Source: Strigamia acuminata
Taxonomy: Eukaryota; Arthropoda; Chilopoda; Geophilomorpha; Linotaeniidae
Assembly: GCA_949358305.1 (NCBI GenBank)
Contig: OX442318.1
Span: 9,162,501 to 9,226,500, forward strand
Length of the DNA stretch: 64,000 bases
Direction of reading: 5' to 3'
Shown here: one piece after another, positions 48,630 to 59,478 of the stretch
How the letters are laid out: each line of letters starts with the position of its first letter
How positions within the stretch are numbered: the first letter of the stretch is position 1
Translations under genes and position numbers: made by a program
Notes under the pieces: model-generated
What the model saw: the letters and a program-made list of their open reading frames with translations, nothing else
What the model was told of the DNA's origin: nothing
The model's database searches: none

Positions 48630-51600
48630 GTAGTGTCAAGCATAATATTATGCCTAATAATGCTAAAATACAGTAAATAAACAACAATAAACTCATTAAC
48701 AGAAGTAATTTACAACATGGTAGCGAAATATTGTTGCTTTATTGCCTTTGTGAGCAACAAGCTTGACAACAGACCTTTGGAAAAATGAGGTCAGGTGGTT
48801 GTAACAATGGTTGCCCCCCCTCTCTACAAATTGAAAAACAGATTCTCTCGATTTTCCCTGGCAAAACTGATGCAAAACGCGTCATATTTCTGAGAATCGG
48901 ATTCTTGAAGACCCGATTCTCATAATCCATTTGTGGGATGGATTCTTTGGATTTTGACCCGATTTCAACACGTTTTTCTGGCGGCCATTTTGAGATAGAA
49001 TAGATCGGCGGTGGACGCACGTCGCAAAGGAAAAAGTTTATTTAACTCGTTCAGAGTTAAAAACCGATTCTATAATCAAGTTTTTGTAATCGGATTTTGG
49101 TAGTTTGGAATTGAACGCGCATAAATTGTTAATTTGTAGTTTTCATCCACATCCCATGGTCGGTTTGCGAGAAACACACTCTTCGAACAGTTAGTGCAGT
49201 TTTGACATCAACTTGGCGTTACTTACAAACTGTCTATTGTCATGTTAAACGCATGCGGTGTTTGAATTTGGCAAGAAGACACCGGGCCCGAACAACTTAC
49301 AAGTCTAAGTTGCAAGTTCTTTTTAATGAATCTTTATAGAGGCCTGAAATTATTCGAACAGAACGCCCACGTTCCAGTTGAATCAAAAAAAATTTTTGTC
49401 GTTAAAATCCGACAATGTCATTCCAACATCGATGTTGGAATGACATCAAGGAACGTCAGCACAATGTGCACCATAACAAATTTAGGCCAAAGAATCACAT
49501 TTCGCTGCTTGAGCGGGATTAGATTTTTGTGGCACTAACGATTTAAAACATGAAGCAACCGAGTGAAAACTGGAACGCATTCCTGAATGTGTCACCGTTT
49601 CGCAAGAAACAAAACTATGTTCAATCTGGATACACACCTAAAGTGATTATCATCATCATAATAATCATTAAGAAAGTGAATCAATCATAAAATATCACCC
49701 AGCAGGGCATAAACACATCAATCAAATCACATCACAATGTCTAGTGACATCTTCATTAAGCAATACATGGCAGGACATCGCATCTTAATCACATTTGCAC
49801 CGACATAGCGTAACACCGGTGGTTCGATCCCTTAGCGACAGATCGTTTTAGCAATGCAAACAGGTCGGGTTAAGTCGAGTTGGGTCAAATTCCATCCATT
49901 GATATGAGGAAAGAACACAGCAGCTTTTTAATCCAGTGGTTCCTAACGTTAACAATATTTCCCTCGCATAGACTCTGTGTAAAGAAACCCCCTAATTCCT
50001 CAAGAGTATATTGGGCTTCGAGCTTCATAACAAACGGCTGCTTGGTCGCCTGACGACTCGAGCTTTCGTTCTAGAGATATTTGCAATTTTCATCAATTTC
50101 TGTCCCAATTCACCAAGTTTGATTGCAATAGTCATTCCTAAATTTCATTCCTGATTTTGTGTATTTAACGAAACAAACGTTGAACTACGCTACATTTGTT
50201 ACGTTAAATGCAGAAAAAAAATTATATTTTTGTGAAAAATAGAAATTATAAGTTTTCCTCCACACTTATAGGCATAACCGGGGTTTTTATAAGGGAAAAA
50301 TACCTGCCGCAAACTGTGTAATGTACAGTTGCGGCCGACAGTGGCAGTTTCGAATAAGAACTGCAGCTGTCATTCGAATAAATACCGTATGTTTGGTGTG
50401 TTGATTTGGTCCGATTGGTTCTAGACAGGCGTTCGCTTATTTGACCTTTTGTACCTGAAAAAAAATTTTTTTTTTAAAAATAAATAAAAAATTAAATAAT
50501 TTCAGCAAAGAAATAACAGACAGCCAACCACAATTTATTTTATTCCATTTGCTGTGAAACTTATTTTGCACAATGGTTTGTGATTGGCTGACAATAAGCT
50601 GATGTCTTTACTGTTACTTCCACGCTTGCTTATTTCTCTCCCACAATGCATCGATTTGTTACCTTCCACCATTTGATGTATTTTCCTTTTGAAACATTAT
50701 TCTGATGTCACAACTTCCTTTTTGTTTGTTTATCTAGAGATTAAACAATGGGTAACAACATCCAAACTTAGATTAAAATTCTTAAAGAAATTGCATGTGT
50801 TTGGGAGAAAAAAAAGAAGAAAAAAAATGCAATTTTATCGGCACAACCTTTAAGTTAAATTGAAAAAGTAAAAAGTAAAAAAAAAATAAAAAATAAAAAA
50901 AAAATAAAAAAACCAAACAACTAAATTGAAAAACATGGTTGGATGTTTTTCCATTGAATTTAGTCCTTAAAAACCCCTAGACTAAAAAAATATTGAGGAC
51001 ATTTGTCCAATTTTGCATTTAAAATGGGAAATTTGATAAGTGCAACGTCTACAACTTTGAAAGAATGATATTTCCAGCCAGCTTGAAGGAGATTGACCCC
51101 ATTTTTCAATTGTCCAGTAATGTTTTCAAGCTGAAAACGTGAACAAATTTCTTTTTAACGTCGTTATTTGTTTACCTTTTGCTTTGCTGCACTTGACGAA
51201 GAAATAAAAATTTACCTTCTGCAAGAAATGAACCGAGAGTTATTATTAAATCTGTGGTCATAATGCAAGAAAGAAAATATTGGTTTTTGTTTGTTTTCAA
51301 ATGCCCGATCACATTACGGAAACAAAAAATAAATTAGTTGCTATACAGTTGTTTTCGACATTCTATAAAATGTATTTTTCATTTATAAATTGATTTTTTT
51401 TCCTAAAAAAAAAAAAAAATAATCAAAACTGAAAATATTTGTCTCAAGCTGAAAACGTCTGCACCCCTTTGAATTTATCATTATAAAAGTGAGTTTTTAA
51501 AGATTTTGCAAATGTAAATGCAATTTTTATAAATAAAAATCCCTCTTTCATATTTGCAGAGCGAAAAATGCATTTCCAGACATAAAAATCGATATTTCAA

Positions 51601-54600
51601 ACGTAGAAGTACAAAATTTTACACCTATAAATGCATCAACTTCATAAAAATAAATTTTTTAAACATCATAAATACATTTACCACTTCAAAATATAAATTT
51701 CTCCTTCCAAAATCCATATTTTCCAATTGAAAATCCATTTGCTTCACCTAAAATATATATATTACTCCCAATTCAGCAAATTCAATTTACATTTCTATTT
51801 TCTACCCCTAAAAACAAAAGTAAATAAAAAAAAATAAAAAAAATTCCAACCAACATAAACAAATCAAATTAAAAATACATTAAGCCAAAAATTAAATACA
51901 CAAATGAATAAGCCAACACTGATAAATACATATTCATTTTCAACGCAAACAAAATCTGCAAACACACTTTATCATTGAAATTATTCAAAAACATTCCCAC
52001 AGTCAATACCTATTACATATCACCAACTGCCATTATACATTCCAATATTTACACAACATCTGCCCTATAATCTACTTGCTTTCTTCCTTTTCATGCCTTG
52101 CAGATCAATGACACGAATATTCTCTACAACATGTGAAAAGAGCAGACCAACAAGCCAGAAAGAATAGTGAATAAATATATAATATATATATATAAAGCAA
52201 ATAAACATTCATCCACAATGCAAGTAATATGAATTGCAAAAAAAATTCCTCTGGCTTGTTAAGCTGCACATTTGACGAGCAGTTTCATTGGATTATCTAG
52301 TTATATTCCACTTGGAGCAGAAAATTTAGAAGCTGCACAACTGAGAGCACCAAAGGTCTTGAAAATCAACAGCGGTCAACTGAGTCATTGTCGTACGTTA
52401 ACCGACTGCAAAAAATGCGGGTCATGAAGAGATAGAGGAGGGAAAATCCTAAATTTGTCTTATAAGACGGTTTTTTTCTTCTTTTTTTTCAGTTAAAGAA
52501 AATTTATGTTGGGATTTACTTGAAATTATCGATGAGATGTGTAGAAAGAGTTGATGTTTTCGGTGTTTTTGAGTCGGTTTTATTTCGCAATGTGTCAAAC
52601 TCTTGTTTCCTGTGTCTGTTGAATGAGGAAATTTGTTTTAAAATTAAATTCGTGACGTTTTTTGTTGTTTATATTAGGTTTTTTTTACTCACTTTTTCAC
52701 GTATTATCGATGTCGGTCGCCGCCATTTGCATTACGGCGGGAAAGTCGGTGGTAATACAGGTCCGCATAAATGTGTGAAAGTTACTTTCTTTTAGAAAAC
52801 GAATTGAATCTAAAAACAAAATTAACATACATTTTTAAAATTTGTTTTTAAAATTTTCATTTAACATCAATATTAATATTAATAGAACTAATAAAACTAT
52901 CAGTATTTTTTTTTGTATTTAAGTTTCCACTTTTCACCGTAAGAGGCGGAACATTCCCAGAATTATTAATCCCATTTAAAAATAAACATACTTTTAACTT
53001 ATTAATAACATAAAATTTAAAAAACAATGAAATCAATCTCCTCCTGGTATTTAATATTTTAATTTTAACTTGCTTTAAACATTTAAATTCCTCTCCGTTT
53101 TGATCGAGTTTTATAAAGACCCGTCGGCATCGGTTTCAGGCAGCCATCTTTGAGCCGTACGCAAATCACTCGATCGCCGTAAGTTTAAACTCTAAATTTT
53201 TCAATTAACGATCAAATTGAAAAAAACAATCGTTAAAAATGGTAATTTATTTGTTGAAAACAAATCGAGTGTGCGGAAAAAAAAAAAAAAAAAAAACCTT
53301 ACTTCACGTTCACGCGGATCAAATCCCACCATGCATTGCGCGCACTCCGCCATCATAACCCTGCTCGAATTTCCCCCAACAAAAAAAAACCTCAAAAACG
53401 ATTCAATTTTCAATGCAACTAATATACAAACATTAAAAAACACAATTTAATTTTAGTGCCATTTGATTTTCGACATAAAAGTGGTGAAACGAAGCAAAAC
53501 ACGGCTAGAAAGACTAAAAGAGAGCGTCGAAGTGAGCAACCATAGTTACCAGAGGCGCAGTAAGTAATTATTTCGCTTCACCAAGCATAAATTAAGGCTT
53601 AATCACAGTTAGAAAAAGCGGCAAAGACGACGTCGTACGGCTAACTATGTTGTGCTATTGGTGGAAATTAGTGCGACACGCATGTAGCGCACGAAAGCGA
53701 GGCATTTTGAGACCTCTGGTGGAGAGGTTGCGTCATAATGCTTGAAATAAAATCCATTACAAGAGCAAACGAAGCCATTTACTGACAAAAACTATTTGCA
53801 AACTATCCTACGAATGCCTGCTTCAAATATCTGTCTTCTTAAGAGTCCATTTACTCGGCACAACAACTGCCATTTTCCTCATCGTGCACGAGCCAATGGC
53901 TAAAGGTGTGTGACAGCTTATTAAGAAAAATAAATGGCGCCGCTCAGCGCAAAAACTTGAGAGCGAAACCCTTTACACCGAGTCGAGCTAGTGTTCCCTC
54001 TTGATTAAAAACTATAAACAAAATCAAACAATTTTTCTCGAAAATGCAGCTCCAAATGACTTGCACTATTCCCCATTCATTATGTGGGTAATTAATCTTT
54101 TCACCACCATCTGGGCTGTTTAAATTCATTTTTATGACGATAAAAAATGTGCAGATAATCGCAAAGCGTTTAATTTCTCTAAAGGTAAACGTTTGCTGCT
54201 TTATGAAAATTGTTTCTAATGTTTTTCTTTTCTTCGATGTTTCATTTATTTATTTATTTATTTGTTTATTTATTTATCTATCTTAGTTTTATTCCCAGTA
54301 ATTAAATTACACACTGCAACAGTATATTTAGCTGCCTTTGCATCAATAAATCAAAACATATTCATAATTGATTTTACTTTTCATAAAAATTTATAATTAT
54401 GGTTTAAAAATGTTTTGCAATCGTTTTAAGTGCGTAAAAAAAAAAACATAAAAAATCGAACAATTCCACAAGAGGAAATTAGATGAATACATACAAGATG
54501 TGTTGAATAAACCAAAGCGGAAAGTCACTTGTTCAACTGAAATGTGACTTGGCAGGCGGATATGATGTAATTAGCATAATGAATGCCTTAAACCTTTTAC

Positions 54601-55386
54601 TGTCAAACCCGTAAATCCACGTTATGCCTGACACTGAGTTTCTGCGCATGCAAAAAATACCCGAAAGCGAAAGGGTTAAAGAAGAAACTCGCAAAGGTTA
54701 TTGGTTAATCAGCCGACCATGGAGGCTTAAAAATTTAGACAATTATTAAACTCACTTTCGACATCATTTGGCTAAAAAATGGCCAAAATCTAAAATGACT
54801 TATTCATGTGGTTCTCTCGTAAGAGACTATCCACCGCGTGCAAGAGTGGCCAAGTAAATTGTTAGGCTTAACACTGCTAAATAACAACTGGAATTAGGAA
54901 ATCAACTGCGCAGAATGGGTGTGCGTGTGAATTTGGTATCAGGATACCGGGTGCAAACTGTAGGCACATTTTGCTTTCAATTTTTAGCACTGTGCCTAAC
55001 CACGGTTAGATGTTATCTATTCCACGAGGCGTCCACTGCACGTGTAGGCGAATAAGGGTTCTGCTTCGTTACCTAATGGGAATATGGAAACTGTGTTGAA
55101 GTTTAGGAAAAGTGACCGGGTACAGGTTGTAGACTAAAGCAACATGAATAATTTATGGGTAGAACCAAGGGCGGTATCTGATCTTGCCTTCGGAGTCTTT
55201 TGCTTCCTACAGGATTAATGAAAACATTGCTGGTAAGTGCTTTCGCAGAAGTTTGTCTTGTACCGGTCCATGAGTTTCACTTCTGTTGCTGCGGTACTGG
55301 AAATCTGATTTTGTTTTTTGGAAAGAAAATTAGAGAAATGTATGTTGGTTCCGTTTTAATTTCCAGATTTTTTCCCCTTTTTTCCT
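48630..55386. other. Long AT-rich non-coding stretch
   Basis: Items seen: a solo hAT end at 49934; the GCCGCAAAC MITE end at 50286-50329 followed by GCGGCCGACAG and AATACCGTATG pieces; A/T-rich low complexity at 50800-50930 and 51380-51900; a TTTA microsatellite at 54242-54283. A CG-bearing patch at 52700-53190 contains GTCGCCGCCATTTGC and CGATCGCCGTAAGT, which could be a promoter/first exon but has no coding support. Confidence 0.4.
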
Positions 55387-55626
55387 GCTGCAATTTCTCG
55401 AGTAAATCTCATTGGAACTGCAATTTCGCAAGTAAATCTCGTTGAATCTCGTCTAAACTGCAATTTCTCGAGTAAATCTCATCTAAACTGCAATTTCGCG
55501 AGTAAATCTCGTCTAAACTGCAATTTCTCGAGTAAATCTCGTTGAATCTCGTCTAAACTGCAATTTCTCTAGTAAATCTCGTTAGAACTGCAATTCCTCT
55601 CGCGTTAATCTCGTGAAATCTCGTGA
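55387..55626 (+). repeat. 30/41-bp minisatellite
   Basis: Units CTGCAATTTCTCGAGTAAAT + CTCGTCTAAA repeat seven to eight times. Two units are lengthened by about 11 bp through an extra TCTCGTTGAA. The CTCGAG/CGCGAG core varies between units. Confidence 0.92.
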
Positions 55627-57014
55627 CAAAATAAAAAAACATGGCGTCCAACAGCATCTTAGATCGAGAGCATTTATCTGGTCACTAAAATCTTGAAATG
55701 TTAATAAGCAATAAGATTTATTATCATACACTACCATTAATCCTTAAGAAAAACTTAAACAAAAAAAAAAGTATAATAAAGTATCTACGGAAAAAAGTGT
55801 TGCCATTAATTTCCCTCCCAAAATTAATGCTGAACAAGGCAACATTCATTCATTCATTCAGCCGAGAAAGAAAGGAGAGAGAAAAATCCCTTTTAGCTTT
55901 TGTCTCGTCTTTTAATGTGATTTATCCTCGAATAGAAGCGAGACATTTTATTATCATTACTTTTCGTGACAAATCATACAATCCCGAATAGAAGCCGCGT
56001 CAACATCGAGTCAAGCCATCCTCACATAAGCTCCAGGATTTCCAAAATTTAACTTCCAATTTACACACATTTAAATCTATCACCAACCGCCTAATAAAAC
56101 ACAAGTTCTAGTTCTATCCTTGAATAAAACAAGTTCAACAAATCTTATTAATGCCATTTTATTCAACAATAAATTCAATGTGTGCTCCATGTTTTTATTC
56201 ACTAGAAAATGGCAAATGGGGAGCAGTGAAGAATTTAAACAACAGAAAGAAGGAAAAAAAAATTCAGTGAGCAAAATTCACCCAGCAGAATGTTAAGCGA
56301 AGACCGTTAACTCTATTCTCTGCGAAACTTAAATAGTCATCCATCTTGCAGCCTTAAGCACGGAATGTCATCACCTTTTCATATTCAACGCACGCTTTTC
56401 ACGGGGTATTTTCTTTCTCTTTGCTTCTAGCTAAAGCTCTCTAATCCGTCTTCATTGGTTGCACCAGAGTAAGTCGCTTCGACCGGCTGAAAAAGGACAT
56501 ATTATACTTTCCGTATCTTGACTACAAAAAAAAAATGTCGCAGCGCGACAACAATGCGGGAGCCTACATTCGTTTCTCGGTGTTACCAGGTTTACCCGGG
56601 TGTCTTATCTGCAGCAGTGGTTGTTACAAACACGAACTTTTAGTTTGCGTTCATGGATGTTGAAACTGGAGTTTAACAAGTAAGTATAAAAAAAACTAAG
56701 TTTTTGGAAAAAGGCTTTCATATTGGTGCTTCAAATCGCCGCCAGAGTGTGCTACTGCCGCCGGAAGTTGAAATACACACTCTGCAGATTCACTTGATCT
56801 AATTGACATAATTCCTATTGTGAGTAGTCATCGTCACAAAATAGAAGCCTTTAAAAAGGGTTTACGATATGGTAAATAGTGTTGTTTTCACTGTGGTCGA
56901 TTTTCGGCAGGTTTACCAGATGTTGTCAATGTAAAACCTGGACAATTTCTCAAAATATAAGCCATGAAAACTGGAAAAAATGTATCTGCGCACTTAATTC
57001 AAACGCCGGAACTC
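55627..57014. other. Non-coding, nothing recognised
   Basis: No supported gene. A string of CG-bearing bases around 56470-56640 is unremarkable. Confidence 0.4.
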
Positions 57015-58604
57015 TGTGACGGTTACACTGTCATGCACTTTGTTAGTATAGGACGATTACTTCACCAATAGATGGCGCTGATGCGTTTTAGCGGTAAATT
57101 CAAATTTCGACAATTTTTGAGTGAATAAAATATAAATTACTATTTATATTTTATTCCACTGCAACTTTAGACACTTTTAAATACTTTTGGATGTTCAAAT
57201 GCTAGTTGATTTATTTGTCACATAATTCTATTGAATTATGTGCAAACTCTACACCTGGTGAAGTCACCCCCCATCACCCACTGTGAGTTGGACTCCTTTT
57301 GGATTATAGTCAAAGGGACTTAATCCAAAATGTGTCCTGCGTATCCAGTTCCTGTTTTGGACCTAGTAGAAGACTATGTCCTGAGTATCCACTTCCTATG
57401 ACCTAGGATTGGATGGATTTGACTGCCCAGTGATCCCATTGGATCACTGAACAGCTATTCTCCTCACCGAGTATATATCCCCCTGCAAAACGGATATAGC
57501 TCGCTCTTGTTCTGTTTTTGTTTGATACTGATATTACTTGAGCACATATTATACTTCTCTGCGTTCCGACAATCCGTTGTAGAAATACTTTGTATTTAGT
57601 GTAAGTATCTAGAGTGGGTAGAAGACTCACAGACACACTGCCCGCCTCTTCATGCCAACATTCCGTTGTAGAAATGTTGTAACTAGAGTGAGTAATTCAC
57701 AGACACATTTAAGTGTAGTATCTAGAGTGGGGTACAACCCACAGACGCACTCCCTCCAGCTTCATGCCAACATTCCGTTGTAGAGTGCAGAATCTAGAGT
57801 GGAGTAAAATTCACAGACGCATTGGTAATGTAGAATCTAGAGTGGAGTATTTATATTTCACAGACGCATTATCAGAGTAATCGACGCGGAGTAATTTCCC
57901 GGTTACTCTCCCGCCAGCCAGGACCGAGTGGAGTAATTTCCCGGCGATGGATAACCTTTCCTGCGAGATATTTCGATTCAATTCGTTATTGGTTTGACGG
58001 AACATTTAAGTCTAACTTAGATGTTGATTGCACTCGGGGCAAAAAATAGCTCGGCGCTATTTTAATATATTTTACTTATTTTCATAGTTTTAGTTAAGTT
58101 TGTGACTCTAAAATATCATGATTAATTCTATAGAATTAATATGAATATTTATTCTCACATTGTTACATCTCGCGGTAATTATTGATTACAACAATTATCT
58201 GCGATGCGATGTGTGTGACGATACAGAAAAGTCAACCGCACCTCTCGGATATAACCCACCCAGCCTAACCATTTACACGCCTTTTAGAACCAAACCCCGG
58301 ACCATTTAGAAGCCAAAGCCATTCATAGATGACATCTTTTACGTCACAGCAATAAGACCGTTACAAATTCTTATTGCATGACTGAAGCCTTCAAATGATA
58401 TTATTTCAGGGCTTTTGCCAAACAACTGTATAGTTTAACTTCTCGTCATTTTAGCCACTTGTAGGCATAGTATTTATATAAGGTTCAAACCGGAATAAAT
58501 GTTATATGTTTTGAGAAAACATCAGGTTTGCATATTTTACATTTTCACACAGATAGTTCACACTTTAGTTTAGCAATTGCTATCTCCAGAAGGTAATCGT
58601 CACA
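57015..58604 (+). repeat. Candidate 5' LTR (left border uncertain)
   Basis: TGTGACGGTTAC at 57015 and GTAATCGTCACA ending 58604 are inverted termini matching 11 of 12, two bases before the primer site. Inside are an inverted CCAAT (57438), TATATAT (57472-57478), five TCTAGAGTGG...CACAGACGCA units (57608-57870) and AATAAA (58494-58499). 1590 bp is long for a gypsy LTR. A second candidate left end, TGTGACGATAC at 58214, would give a 391-bp LTR with its own TATTTATATAA (about 58470) and the same AATAAA. The right border is firm; the left is open between these. Confidence 0.55.
57472..57478 (+). promoter_or_regulatory. Candidate TATA box of the gypsy LTR
   Basis: GAGTATATATCC, about 30 bp after an ATTGG (inverted CCAAT) set in the hairpin AGTGATCC-CATT-GGATCACT (57430-57449). 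This spacing is usual for an RNA polymerase II promoter. It applies only if the long LTR is right. Confidence 0.45.
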
Positions 58605-58606
58605 CG

Positions 58607-58624
58607 TGGAGGTCCCACCGAGAT
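58607..58624 (+). other. Primer-binding site for tRNA-Gln
   Basis: TGGAGGTCCCACCGAGAT is the exact complement, over 18 nt, of the 3' end of the common animal tRNA-Gln (...ATCTCGGTGGGACCTCCA, from memory). It begins two bases after the LTR end. It would prime minus-strand DNA synthesis. Confidence 0.88.
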
Positions 58625-59478
58625 AGGTTGCATTTTATCGAAGTGAACTCTGTGATCAAAGTGTAAATTGAAAAAATGAATTTTCTTGATTATTTTATAT
58701 AGATATTATAATTAGAAAATTTCCGATTTTTCTCTATAAATTTACTGTGAAATATCCATTTGTTTTCAAAAAATTCTCATTATCTTTTGGAAATATCTGA
58801 ATTCGAATTTTTGGATTATTTTGAAAAAAACTCATTATAATTCCGAATCTCTTACGAAAAATCTATTATGATTTTATTGAGTTTCCCAGAATATTCAGCT
58901 ATATTCTGGAAAATTTCGAAACCTTGAATTTTGATCAAAAAACGAATTTGACTAGAAATCCTGCTGACTGAAAAATAAAAAGTTAAAGTATTTTATTTTG
59001 CTGGTTAAAAACTTGACCAAGTTTCTATTGTTCTGTTTTCAATGTTTTTGATTATTTTAATCTTTAACAAAGTAAAGAATGTGACAAAGAGAACCACTCA
59101 CGATGCAGCTCGGAGTAGGTCATCCAGATGTGACATTGTTGAGAATTTCGGATTAGAAATTATCAGGAATTTGTCAACATCGCCAATCACAGCAGACTGT
59201 CTTGACAAAGGAGATTTTCCGGAAGCTAGTTTGACAACCAATATTCAGCCACACTTGCTTTTCGACAGTGCGACCATCCAGTTGTGCCTTTGTGACCAGT
59301 GCCCGTTTGGACCATTCTTGACCACGCAATAGGACAGTTTTTCCGAAGCCACTTCAGTTTCAGCAGCTAAGGTTGTATTTTTTCAAATTATTTCTTAGTT
59401 TAATATTAAGCGTGTTACATTTACGCTAGTTCAGTTAAAGTTTATTTTTTCTTTTGTACGTGTATTTCTTTGAGTATT
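58625..59478 (+). other. Long gag leader with an upstream ORF
   Basis: About 850 nt of AT-rich leader. It includes an ATG-initiated frame of 96 codons (59042-59332) with no similarity I recognise. A scanning ribosome would meet this and other ATGs before gag, so splicing, internal entry or re-initiation would be needed. It is probably where packaging signals sit, which is inference. Confidence 0.5.

Noticed and set aside
49810-49835. GGTTCGATCCC, a tRNA T-arm/B-box-like motif
   Set aside because: No matching acceptor, D or anticodon stems at the right distance; I cannot build a cloverleaf.
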